Shown piece after piece: positions 44,179 to 52,790 of a DNA stretch of 64,000 bases; position 1 is the first letter of the stretch, and the number at the start of each line of letters is the position of its first letter. The notes beneath the pieces were generated by a model, which saw only the letters and a program-made list of their open reading frames with translations, made no database searches and was not told the origin of the DNA. The position numbers were made by a program, and so were the translations under genes. This DNA comes from Modicisalibacter sp033446685 (GTDB lineage Bacteria > Pseudomonadota > Gammaproteobacteria > Pseudomonadales > Halomonadaceae), in NCBI RefSeq assembly GCF_033446685.1, contig NZ_JAWQLY010000011.1, positions 62,001-126,000 of the forward strand, read 5' to 3'.

Positions 44179-45174
44179 ATGTCCGTCCCAACCTGGGTAT
44201 GGCTGGCCACCGTGGCCGGCATCATTGCGCTGTTCTGCTTCGACTTCATCTTCCACGCCCGCAAGCCTCACGAACCGACGCTCAAGGAAGCCGCCGGTTG
44301 GTCGGTGTTCTTCATCGCCATCGCGCTACTTTTCGGTGCCGGCGTCTGGCTGGTTTGGGGCGCGAGTCATGGCACCGAATATTTCGCCGGCTTCATCACC
44401 GAGAAGAGCCTGTCGGTCGACAATCTCTTCGTCTTCGTGATTCTGATGGGCAAGTTCGCGGTACCGCGCAAATACCAGCAGAAGGTATTGCTGATCGGCA
44501 TTGCCATCGCCTTGGTAATGCGCGGCGCGTTCATCGCCGTCGGCGCGGCCGCCATCGCCCAGTTCAGTTGGGTGTTCTACGTATTCGGCGCCTTCCTGCT
44601 GTATACCGCAGCGAAGCTCGCCTACGACAGCCTGCATGATCAATCGTCCGGTGGTCCGCAGTATCACGAGACCCGCTTCGAGCGCTGGGCCCACAAGGTC
44701 TTTCCGGCGACCAGCGAATACCACGGCAACCGGCTATTGACCAAGGAGAATGGCAAGCGTGTGGTAACGCCGCTATTCTTCGTGGTCATCGCGCTGGGCT
44801 TTACCGACCTGCTGTTCGCGCTGGACTCGATTCCGGCGATCTACGGGCTGACCAAGTCCCCCTATATCGTATTCACCGCCAACGCCTTCGCCCTGCTCGG
44901 CCTGCTGCAGCTCTACTTCCTGCTCGGTGGTCTGCTCGATCGCCTGGTCTACCTGGGCCTCGGGCTCTCGATCATTCTCGGCTTCATCGGCGTCAAACTG
45001 ATCCTCGAGGCATTGCATGGCAATACCCTGCCCTTCATCAATGGCGGCGAAGGGGTGCACTGGGCGCCGGAGATTCCCATCTGGCTGTCGTTGGCGATCA
45101 TTGTCGGCACCTTGGCCGTGACGACCATCGCCAGCCTGATGAAGTCACGCCGCACCGCGCCCGAGAGCAGATAA
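44179..45174 (+). CDS. TerC/Alx family membrane protein
   Basis: A 331-residue protein with nine or so helices. The family motifs FFAGFITEKSLSVDNLFVFVILM and TPLFFVVIALGFTDLLFALDSIPAIYGLT, with conserved membrane acidic residues, identify the TerC/Alx branch. Family members export or handle manganese, and Alx is controlled by a Mn2+/pH riboswitch; the upstream RNA candidate fits. Monocistronic and closed by a bidirectional terminator. Confidence 0.93.
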   Translation: MSVPTWVWLATVAGIIALFCFDFIFHARKPHEPTLKEAAGWSVFFIAIALLFGAGVWLVWGASHGTEYFAGFITEKSLSVDNLFVFVILMGKFAVPRKYQQKVLLIGIAIALVMRGAFIAVGAAAIAQFSWVFYVFGAFLLYTAAKLAYDSLHDQSSGGPQYHETRFERWAHKVFPATSEYHGNRLLTKENGKRVVTPLFFVVIALGFTDLLFALDSIPAIYGLTKSPYIVFTANAFALLGLLQLYFLLGGLLDRLVYLGLGLSIILGFIGVKLILEALHGNTLPFINGGEGVHWAPEIPIWLSLAIIVGTLAVTTIASLMKSRRTAPESR

Positions 45175-45196
45175 TCGATCGAACCATGCAGCCATC

Positions 45197-45229
45197 AAAA
45201 AACCCGCCACCGTTAAGGTGGCGGGTTTT
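45197..45229. terminator. Bidirectional terminator between terC and purA
   Basis: AACCCGCCACC / GGTGGCGGGTT with loop GTTAA; four or more T/A on either side, so it serves both converging genes. Confidence 0.88.
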
Positions 45230-45267
45230 CACGATCCAAGCCGGCGCTACCGGCCCGACTCGCTCTT

Positions 45268-46563
45268 TCAAGCGTGAAACGGGTTGCGCAGCACGATCGT
45301 CTCGTTACGGTCGGGGCCCGTCGAGATGATGTCGATCGGCGTACCGGTCTGCTCTTCGAGGAAGCTGATATAGGCGCGGGCATTGGCCGGCAGGTCCTCG
45401 ACACGCTTGATGCCCAGCGTCGATTCGCTCCAGCCCGGCAGGTCCTGATAGAGCGGCTCGACCGCTTCGTAGCCCTCGGAATCCACCGGGGTATCCAGGG
45501 TCTCGCCATCCTTGCCACGGTAGCCGATGCATACGCGGATGTTTTCCAGCCCGTCGAGTACATCAAGCTTGGTCAGGCAGATCCCCGAGACCGAGTTGAC
45601 CTGCACGGCGTGGCGCAGCGCTACCGCGTCGAACCAGCCGCAACGGCGCGGACGCCCGGTGGTGGCGCCGAACTCGTGTCCGCGTTCCGCCAGATGGCGG
45701 CCGAATTCGTCGAACAGCTCGGTGGGAAACGGTCCCGACCCGACGCGGGTGGTGTAGGCCTTGGTGATGCCCAGCACGTAGTCGAGATATAGCGGCCCGA
45801 CGCCCGAGCCGGTGGCGGTGCCGCCAGCGGTGGTGTTGGAACTGGTGACGAACGGGTAAGTGCCGTGGTCGATATCCAGCAGCGAGCCCTGGGCACCCTC
45901 GAAGAGGATGTTGTCGCCGGCCTTGCGGAAATCGTGCACCAGGCCGACCGTGTCGCAGACCATCGGCCGCAGCTCCTCGGCCATGGTCATGGCTTCGTCA
46001 AGCACCTGATTGAAATCGACCGGCGCCTCTTTATGGTATTTTTCTAAAACGAAATTATGGTACTCCAGCACCTCGCCGAGTTTCGCAGCGAAGCGCTTGC
46101 GGTGCAGCAGATCGCCCAGACGCAGGCCGCGCCTGGCGACCTTGTCTTCGTAGGCCGGGCCGATGCCGCGACCGGTGGTGCCGATCTTGGCGATGCCGAG
46201 CGCCTTCTCGCGGGCCTGGTCGAGCCGTACGTGATACGACAGGATCAGCGGGCATGCCGGTGACAGCCTCAGGCGCTTGCGGACCGGCACGCCCTTGGCT
46301 TCCAGCTCGCGAATCTCGCTGATCAGCGCTTCCGGCGACAGCACCACGCCATTGCCGATCACGCAGGTCTTGTCGTCGCGCAAGATCCCCGACGGAATCA
46401 GGTGCAACACGGTCTTTTCACCGTCGATGACCAGGGTGTGGCCGGCATTGTGACCGCCCTGAAAGCGCACGACCGCGGATGCCGACTCGGTCAGCAGGTC
46501 GACGACCTTGCCCTTGCCCTCGTCACCCCACTGGGTGCCCAGTACGACTACGTTCTTGCCCAT
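45268..46563 (-). CDS. purA: Adenylosuccinate synthetase
   Basis: A 431-residue enzyme joining IMP and aspartate with GTP in AMP synthesis. Motif WGDEGKGKVVD, catalytic FQGGHNAGHT, NGVVLSPEAL, TGRPRRCGWFDAV and GKDGETLDTPVDS, all as in PurA of full length. It lies 60 bases after hisZ on the same strand; hisZ-purA order is common in gammaproteobacteria. Confidence 0.97.
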   Translation of the reverse strand: MGKNVVVLGTQWGDEGKGKVVDLLTESASAVVRFQGGHNAGHTLVIDGEKTVLHLIPSGILRDDKTCVIGNGVVLSPEALISEIRELEAKGVPVRKRLRLSPACPLILSYHVRLDQAREKALGIAKIGTTGRGIGPAYEDKVARRGLRLGDLLHRKRFAAKLGEVLEYHNFVLEKYHKEAPVDFNQVLDEAMTMAEELRPMVCDTVGLVHDFRKAGDNILFEGAQGSLLDIDHGTYPFVTSSNTTAGGTATGSGVGPLYLDYVLGITKAYTTRVGSGPFPTELFDEFGRHLAERGHEFGATTGRPRRCGWFDAVALRHAVQVNSVSGICLTKLDVLDGLENIRVCIGYRGKDGETLDTPVDSEGYEAVEPLYQDLPGWSESTLGIKRVEDLPANARAYISFLEEQTGTPIDIISTGPDRNETIVLRNPFHA

Positions 46564-46623
46564 TACTCTCGTCTCTTGATCGAAGAATCTGCCTGACCGA
46601 AGAATCCGACAGGCGTCTCGCTG

Positions 46624-47814
46624 CTATGTCAGGGGCGATACCTGCCAATCGTCGCCCAGGCGCACCAGGCGGCGATTGCAACGATGCTCGACAGGTCCGG
46701 TGTGCTGGCCCGGAAGGGCCCTCACGACCCGCTCCCCCGCCTCGCGCAGACGCGCGATGACCGCATCGAGTTCGCTTGCTTCAACGGCCTCGTCGGCCGG
46801 TGCCCAGATCCCGTCGCAAGGTGGCTGCTGCTCGGTCAGCGTAGCCAACAGCTTGAGATCCATCGAGAAGCCGGTGGCGGGACGCGCCCGGCCGAAGGCC
46901 CGCCCGGTATCGTCGTAACGGCCTCCCTTGACCAGCGCCTGGCCATAGCCCGGTACGTAGGCCGCAAACATCATGCCGGTGTGATACTGATAGCCGCGCA
47001 GATCGGCCAGATCGACGTATAGGGTAACGTCGTCGGAGCCGTGAGCGACCCCCTCGCAGAGCGCCTGTAACTGATCGAGCGCAGCGCCGAGCGCCATCGG
47101 ACCGTCGGCAAACACCGCACGGGCTTCGTCGAGTATATCGCGTCCTCCGTGCAGGCCGGGCAACGCCTTGACCATGCGTGCGATGGCCGGATCGTGGATC
47201 TGCGCATCGACCAGAGCCTCGGTTTCCGCCGGCGACTTGCGCTCGATGGCCTCGAACAGCGCAAGCTCGGCTTCCCGGGAAAGTGCACTGGCCTCCGCCA
47301 AGGCGCGATAGATGCCGATGTGGCCCAGCGCCAGGTGAATCTCTTGCGAACCGGCGGTGACCAGGCTGGCCAATGCCAGCCTGAGTATTTCCAGGTCGGC
47401 TTCCAGGCCGGCGTGGCCGAACAGCTCGACACCCACCTGGACGGGGCTGCGGCCACCCTGATGCTGGTCGGCCTTGGCACGCAGCACATGACTGCAGTAG
47501 CACAACCGCGCCGGGCCATGATGCTTGAGCGAATGCGCGTCCATACGCGCCACCTGCGGCGTGACGTCGGCGCTGGCCCCCATCATGCGGCCGGTGAGTT
47601 GATCGGTGAGCTTGAAGGTCTGCAGATCGAGATCGGTACCGGTACCGGTCAGCAGTGAATCGAGGAATTCGACCGGCGGTGGCATCACCAGGTCATAGCC
47701 CCAGCGATAATAGAGATCGAGTAGCGCTCGACGCAGCGCCTCCATGCGGGTCGCCTGCGGCGGAAGCACTTCGTCCATGCCGTCAGGAAGCAGCCAGCGA
47801 TCAGCGATGGTCAT
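46624..47814 (-). CDS. hisZ: ATP phosphoribosyltransferase regulatory subunit
   Basis: A 396-residue HisRS paralogue that activates the short HisG in histidine synthesis. Begins MTIADRWLLPDGMDEVLPPQA, with DLDLQTFKLTDQLTGRMMGASADVTPQVARMDAH (motif 2-like) and GRYDDTGRAFGRARPATGFSMDL. The start at 47814 matches known HisZ. It lies directly after an hflC terminator, so it has its own promoter or depends on read-through. Confidence 0.95.
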   Translation of the reverse strand: MTIADRWLLPDGMDEVLPPQATRMEALRRALLDLYYRWGYDLVMPPPVEFLDSLLTGTGTDLDLQTFKLTDQLTGRMMGASADVTPQVARMDAHSLKHHGPARLCYCSHVLRAKADQHQGGRSPVQVGVELFGHAGLEADLEILRLALASLVTAGSQEIHLALGHIGIYRALAEASALSREAELALFEAIERKSPAETEALVDAQIHDPAIARMVKALPGLHGGRDILDEARAVFADGPMALGAALDQLQALCEGVAHGSDDVTLYVDLADLRGYQYHTGMMFAAYVPGYGQALVKGGRYDDTGRAFGRARPATGFSMDLKLLATLTEQQPPCDGIWAPADEAVEASELDAVIARLREAGERVVRALPGQHTGPVEHRCNRRLVRLGDDWQVSPLT

Positions 47815-47849
47815 TAGCCTTTGCCTGTCTACCAGAGATGAATGGCCAC

Positions 47850-47872
47850 AAAAAAACCGGGCCACGCCCGGT
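47850..47872 (-). terminator. Intrinsic terminator after hflC, upstream of hisZ
   Basis: On the minus strand ACCGGGC-GTG-GCCCGGT is followed by TTTTTT (47856-47850). A second, perfect 10-base hairpin without T-run (47893-47917) precedes it. They separate the hfl and hisZ-purA units. Confidence 0.8.
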
Positions 47873-47929
47873 TACCGGATTCTAGCATGTTTGCCCCCCG
47901 GGTGTACCCCGGGGGGCAAGACGATAGCC

Positions 47930-48835
47930 TCAGGAACCGTCCGCGTTGCTGCTCTGCTGAGGCTGCGGGCTGGCACTGTTCAAGTAGCGGAAGAAGTCGC
48001 TATCCGGCTCCAGCACCAGGAGGTCGTCCTTGCTGTCGAAGCTGGCCCGATAGGCGTCCAGGCTGCGATAGAAACGGAAGAACTCGGCATCCTGCTGGTA
48101 GGCGTTGGCATAGATCGACGCCGCTTCGGCATCGCCCTGACCGCGCAGGGTTTCCGCTTTTGACTGCGCCTCGGCGAGCAGCACCTGGCGGCGACGCTCG
48201 GCATTGGCACGCACCTTTTCGGCTTGCTCCTGACCCTGAGCGCGGTACTCGCGCGCCTCGCGATGCCGCTCGGTGCGCATCCGCTCGTAGACCGCCTGGG
48301 TCACCTCGTCGGGCAGGTCGATACGCTTGATGCGGATGTCGAGAATCGCCACGCCCAGCTCTTCGCGCATGATCTTATCGAGGCTTTCCGTCGGCCCCGA
48401 CATCAACTCGTCGCGCCGCTCGGCGATGATTTCCTGCAACTCGAGTCGACCGAACTGGTTACGCAGGCTTTCGTCGACACGCGGCGAGATCAGCCGTTCG
48501 GCGGTCTGCTCGTCACCGGAGGTTGCCTCGTAGTAACGCGCCGGATCGATGATCTTCCACTTGACGTAGGAATCGACGATCACCGCCTTCTTCTCCAACG
48601 TCAGATAGCGGCTGGTATCGGTGTCCAGGGTCAACACGCGGGTATCGAAGGTGCGTATTGTGTTGGTAATCGGCACCTTGAAATGTAGCCCCGGCTGGAT
48701 ATTGGCTTCGACGATCTCGCCGAACCGCAGTTTGATGGCACGCTCGGTCTCGTCGACGATGTACAGACTGTTGCTGCCTACCCAAGCGACCGCGGCCAGG
48801 CCGGCGACGATGAGCAGGGAACGATTATTGATCAT
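47930..48835 (-). CDS. hflC: Protease modulator HflC
   Basis: A 301-residue inner-membrane SPFH/prohibitin protein. One N-terminal helix (SLLIVAGLAAVAWVGSNSLYIV), the Band-7 domain (DETERAIKLRFGEIVEANIQPGLHFKVPI), then a long coiled coil with EQAEKVRANAERRRQVLLAEAQSKAE. With HflK it forms the cage that controls FtsH. Its ATG overlaps the hflK stop (TAATG). Confidence 0.95.
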   Translation of the reverse strand: MINNRSLLIVAGLAAVAWVGSNSLYIVDETERAIKLRFGEIVEANIQPGLHFKVPITNTIRTFDTRVLTLDTDTSRYLTLEKKAVIVDSYVKWKIIDPARYYEATSGDEQTAERLISPRVDESLRNQFGRLELQEIIAERRDELMSGPTESLDKIMREELGVAILDIRIKRIDLPDEVTQAVYERMRTERHREAREYRAQGQEQAEKVRANAERRRQVLLAEAQSKAETLRGQGDAEAASIYANAYQQDAEFFRFYRSLDAYRASFDSKDDLLVLEPDSDFFRYLNSASPQPQQSSNADGS

Positions 48836-50052
48836 TAACGACCCTCCCTGCGGATACCGCTCGTCTGCGACGAGCTGCTGCTACCTGTCGAGTTGTTGCG
48901 CATCTGCTCGATCAGCGACGGCGTGACATTGATATCCTGCTGCGAATCGGAGCCGCTGGAGCTGCCACGGTTCAGCTTGTCGAGCGGTAGCACCATGAGC
49001 GGGCTGCTTTTGTCGATATCGACCAATACCTTGCTGGTATTCGACAGCACCTCGGTCATGCTCTCCAGATACATGCGATCGCGCATCACCTGGGGCGCCT
49101 GACGATACTCGGTCAGCAATGAGTTGAAGCGGTTGGTCTGGCCCTCGGCCTTGGCGACCACCGATTCGCGATAGCCCTGAGCCTGCTCGATCATGCGCTG
49201 CGCCTGACCCTGCGCTTCGGGGATGATTGCATTGGCGTAGCCGATCGCATCGTTGATCAGCCGCTGGCGATCCTCACGCGCCTTGATCACGTCGTCGAAG
49301 GCGTCCTGTACCGCGTCCGGTGCCGAGGTCGACTCGACGTTGATCGCCTGGATGCTCACCCCGAGACCGTAGCTGTTGAGGTAGGACTGCAGGCGGGTCG
49401 ATACCGTATCGGCCAGCAGTTCGCGGCCGGACGTCAGGATCTCGTCCATTTCGGTACCGCCGACCACATGGCGCAAGGCCGAATCGAGCGCATTCTCGAT
49501 GGACAGCTCGGGCGTACGCACGTTGAGCACATAGTCGCGCGGATCGGCCACCTGATACTGGGCGGAGATCTCGACCTGGACGATATTCTCGTCGCGGGTC
49601 AGCATCGACTTGGTCTGGGAGATCGCACGCACCCGGGTGACGTTGACCATGCGCACGTCGTCGACGATCGGCGGATTCCAGTGCAAGCCGGGCTCGACGA
49701 CCTGCTGGAACTTGCCGAAGCGCAGCACGACCCCGCGCTCCGACTGATCGACCAGGTAGAAGCCCGAAGCCGCCCAGATCGCCAAGGCGATGACGGCGAG
49801 CAGCCCCGGCAAAGCGAAGGTGCTGCGCTTGCCGCCACCACCGCCATTGCCGCCGCCACCCCGCTTGCCGCGACCACCGAGCATGCGATTGAGCTTGTCC
49901 TGGAACTTCTTCAGCGCCTCGTCCAGATCCGGCGGGCCCTGGTTATTGTTTCCACCGCCATTACCGCCACCGTTGCCGCCGCCACCACGTCGGCCACCGC
50001 CACTCCAGGGGTCGTGCTGCTTGCCACCCCCACCCGGCTCATTCCAAGCCAT
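48835..50052 (-). CDS. hflK: Protease modulator HflK
   Basis: A 405-residue partner of HflC. The N-terminus is Gly/Asn-rich (GGGGNGGGNGGGNNNQG and a second Gly run), a membrane helix lies at about 78-98 (ALPGLLAVIALAIWAASGFYLV), and the Band-7 domain follows (SERGVVLRFGKFQQVVEPGLHWNPP). The C-terminal tail is Ser-rich. The periplasmic cage restrains FtsH proteolysis. Lies 72 bases after hflX. Confidence 0.95.
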   Translation of the reverse strand: MAWNEPGGGGKQHDPWSGGGRRGGGGNGGGNGGGNNNQGPPDLDEALKKFQDKLNRMLGGRGKRGGGGNGGGGGKRSTFALPGLLAVIALAIWAASGFYLVDQSERGVVLRFGKFQQVVEPGLHWNPPIVDDVRMVNVTRVRAISQTKSMLTRDENIVQVEISAQYQVADPRDYVLNVRTPELSIENALDSALRHVVGGTEMDEILTSGRELLADTVSTRLQSYLNSYGLGVSIQAINVESTSAPDAVQDAFDDVIKAREDRQRLINDAIGYANAIIPEAQGQAQRMIEQAQGYRESVVAKAEGQTNRFNSLLTEYRQAPQVMRDRMYLESMTEVLSNTSKVLVDIDKSSPLMVLPLDKLNRGSSSGSDSQQDINVTPSLIEQMRNNSTGSSSSSQTSGIRREGR

Positions 50053-50125
50053 ACGTCGTCTCCACTAAGCAAAATTGCGATGTGCGGCGAGGCCGCCGTC
50101 CGCGATGAAGGCGACGGCCTCGCTG

Positions 50126-51454
50126 TTATTCTCGGACACCATCGGCCCAGACCGGTGGCGCCAGGTCCTCCGGTGGCAGGTAGTCCTCGGCTTTCTCGTC
50201 CAGCCGGGCGAGCAGTTGCATGAATTCGCGCCGTGGCAGGCGGATCGTCAGTAGACTTCGGCCCTGGTCGTCGAAACGCTCGCTGCGGACCGCATCCAGC
50301 TCGTGCAACCCCGCCCGTAGCCTACCTTGATCGGGCGTCAACGTCAGGTCCAGATCGAGGAGATCCTCGGCCAGGCGCTCGGACAGCGCCTGATGCAGCA
50401 GGTCCAAGCCGCTGCCCTGCTGCGCCGACAGCCACACTTCCTCGGGCACACCATGGCCATCGCGCTCGATACGCGGCGCGCTGTCGAGCAGGTCGATCTT
50501 GTTCATCACTCGCAGGCAGGGCACTTCGTCGGCGCCGATCTCCTCGAGCACCGAATTGACTTCAGCGATGTTCTGCTCGCGTTCGGGGTCGGCGCAATCG
50601 ATCACATGGATCAGCAGCGAGGCTTCGTTGGCCTCTTGCAGCGTGGCCTGGAAGGCCTCTACCAGCTTGTGGGGCAGGTGACGGATGAAACCCACGGTAT
50701 CGGCCATCACCACCGGCCCCACGTCGGTCACGTCGAGCCGGCGCAGGGTCGGGTCGAGGGTCGCGAAAAGCTGATCGGCGGTATACACCGTCGAGGCGGT
50801 CAAGGCGTTGAACAGCGTCGACTTGCCGGCGTTGGTATAGCCGACCAGAGAGACACTGGGAATCTCTGCCCGCGAGCGCGCACGGCGGTTCTGCTCGCGC
50901 TGGCTGCGCACCTTGTCGAGCCGCTTGTGAATCGCCTTGATGCGCGCACGCAGCAGTCGGCGGTCGGTCTCGAGCTGGGTTTCACCGGGCCCGCGCAGGC
51001 CGATGCCGCCCTTCTGGCGCTCCAGGTGGGTCCAGCCACGCACCAGTCGCGTGGACATGTATTCGAGCTGGGCCAGCTCCACCTGCAGCTTGCCTTCGTG
51101 GGTCCGGGCGCGCTGGGCGAAGATGTCGAGAATCAACCCGGTACGATCGAGCACGCGACACTTCAAGGAACGCTCGAGGTTGCGCTCCTGGGAGGGACTC
51201 AAGGTATGGTTGAAAATCACCAGCTCGGCGTGGTGGACGGCGAGCAGCTCACGCAGTTCTTCCACCTTGCCGCTGCCGATGAAGGCACGCGGATCGGGCC
51301 GGCGCCGGCTCCCCTGCATGAGGGTCGCCGGCTCGGCGCCCGCGGAACGCACCAGCTCCAGGAATTCACCCGGGTCTTCGCGCTCTTGCTCGTCATGGAA
51401 ATCGACATGGACGAGAACCGCCGTTTCACCGGCGTCGGGACGTTCAAAAAACAA
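50126..51454 (-). CDS. hflX: Ribosome-associated GTPase HflX
   Basis: A 442-residue GTPase. The N-terminal HflX domain has RRRPDPRAFIGSGKVEELRELL and GIGLRGPGETQLETDRRLL; the G domain has G1 GYTNAGKST, switch II DTVGFIRHLPH and NKID. It splits or rescues stalled ribosomes. The only usable start is TTG at 51454 (product MFFERPDAGE), with GAGG six bases upstream; an in-frame TGA lies one codon further up. Fourteen bases after hfq. Confidence 0.94.
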   Translation of the reverse strand: MFFERPDAGETAVLVHVDFHDEQEREDPGEFLELVRSAGAEPATLMQGSRRRPDPRAFIGSGKVEELRELLAVHHAELVIFNHTLSPSQERNLERSLKCRVLDRTGLILDIFAQRARTHEGKLQVELAQLEYMSTRLVRGWTHLERQKGGIGLRGPGETQLETDRRLLRARIKAIHKRLDKVRSQREQNRRARSRAEIPSVSLVGYTNAGKSTLFNALTASTVYTADQLFATLDPTLRRLDVTDVGPVVMADTVGFIRHLPHKLVEAFQATLQEANEASLLIHVIDCADPEREQNIAEVNSVLEEIGADEVPCLRVMNKIDLLDSAPRIERDGHGVPEEVWLSAQQGSGLDLLHQALSERLAEDLLDLDLTLTPDQGRLRAGLHELDAVRSERFDDQGRSLLTIRLPRREFMQLLARLDEKAEDYLPPEDLAPPVWADGVRE

Positions 51455-51468
51455 TCAATACCTCGCGA

Positions 51469-51717
51469 TCAATCTTCCTGCCCGGCCATGTTGGGATCTT
51501 GGGCCGGCAGACGCACGTTGCGTGACGGTACCACCGTGGAGATGGCATGCTTGTACACCATCTGGCTGACGGTGTTACGCAGCAGAATCACGAATTGGTC
51601 GAAGGACTCGATCTGACCCTGCAGCTTGATTCCGTTGACCAGGAAAATGGAAACCGGGATGCGTTCCTTGCGCAGGATGTTCAGATACGGGTCTTGAAGG
51701 GACTGCCCTTTGGACAT
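51469..51717 (-). CDS. hfq: RNA chaperone Hfq
   Basis: Eighty-two residues. MSKGQSLQDPYLNILRKERIPVSIFLVNGIKLQGQIESFDQFVILL (Sm1) and YKHAISTVVPSR (Sm2) are nearly invariant across gammaproteobacteria. It promotes sRNA-mRNA pairing as a hexamer. The acidic tail is short (QDPNMAGQED). AGGGAG precedes the ATG. It sits between miaA and hflX, the conserved order. Confidence 0.97.
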   Translation of the reverse strand: MSKGQSLQDPYLNILRKERIPVSIFLVNGIKLQGQIESFDQFVILLRNTVSQMVYKHAISTVVPSRNVRLPAQDPNMAGQED

Positions 51718-51833
51718 TTTGCTCTCCCTAACTGTCTCTAGTTAATGTCATTTTAATGGTCGCCCCACAGGGCTTTATGAGGCCTAGGCCACGCCGCCGG
51801 CAAACTGCGCCACGACGAAAGCCTCATCTTACG

Positions 51834-52790
51834 CTAAGTGCTGCACTGGCGCACGATTTTCAAGGTCTCGCCGAGCGGCGAAGGCGCGCACGAATCGATC
51901 CATTTCAGCGCCGGCCAGGAGCGCAACCAGGTCAACTGGCGCTTGGCCAGCTGACGTGTCGCGATCACCCCCCTATCGCGCAGCGTAGCCCGATCGTACT
52001 GACCGTCGAGATAGGCCCATGCCTGTCGATAGCCGACGCTCTTCAATGCCGGCAGCTCGGGGCTCAGGTCCCCCCGCTCACGCAGCGCGATCACCTCGTC
52101 GAGAAAGCCCTGCTCGAGCATGGCGTCGAAGCGTCGGGCGATGCGCTCATGCAGCACCGCCCTATCGGCGGGAGCGAGACCTATGGACAACGTCCGCCAG
52201 GGAAAGGTTTCCGCTTGCTGTTCACGCCACAGCGCACTCATCGGCCGACCGCTCAGACGCTGCACTTCCAGGGCACGCATCAGCCGCTGCGGATCGTTGG
52301 GATGGATGCGCGCCGCCGACTCGGGATCGACCCGCGCCAATTCCTCGTGCAGTGCGCCCAGGCCGCGCTCGGCCGCCCAGGCCTCGAACTCGGCGCGCAG
52401 CGCAGGGTCCGCGGCGGGCAGGCGGGCTACGCCGCCCAGCAGGCTACGATAGTAGAGCATGGTGCCGCCGACCAGCAGCGGGATCCTGCCCGCATCGCTG
52501 ATCTCGCGCATCTCGCGGTGCGCGTCATCGCGGAACTCGGCGGCCGAATAGGGTTCGCTGGGATCGCGAATATCGATCAGACGGTGCGGCGCGCGGGCCA
52601 GCTCGGCGGCGGAGGGCTTGGCGGTGCCGATATCCAGGCCACGGTAGACCATCGCCGAGTCGACGCTGATCAGTTCCGCACCCAGGCGCTCACGCAGCGC
52701 CATCGCCAGGTCGGTCTTGCCCGAAGCCGTGGGCCCCATCAACAGGATGGCCAGCGGTCGCTTGTCGCACTTATCGCTCGCGCCGTTCAT
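51834..52790 (-). CDS. miaA: tRNA dimethylallyltransferase
   Basis: A 318-residue enzyme that isopentenylates A37 of tRNAs reading UNN codons. P-loop GPTASGKTDLA, DSAMVYRGLDIGTAKPS, LVGGTMLYYRSLLGG, HPNDPQRLMRALEV and YRQAWAYLDG. The start at 52790 overlaps the mutL stop by 4 bases (ATGA). Full length. Confidence 0.96.
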   Translation of the reverse strand: MNGASDKCDKRPLAILLMGPTASGKTDLAMALRERLGAELISVDSAMVYRGLDIGTAKPSAAELARAPHRLIDIRDPSEPYSAAEFRDDAHREMREISDAGRIPLLVGGTMLYYRSLLGGVARLPAADPALRAEFEAWAAERGLGALHEELARVDPESAARIHPNDPQRLMRALEVQRLSGRPMSALWREQQAETFPWRTLSIGLAPADRAVLHERIARRFDAMLEQGFLDEVIALRERGDLSPELPALKSVGYRQAWAYLDGQYDRATLRDRGVIATRQLAKRQLTWLRSWPALKWIDSCAPSPLGETLKIVRQCST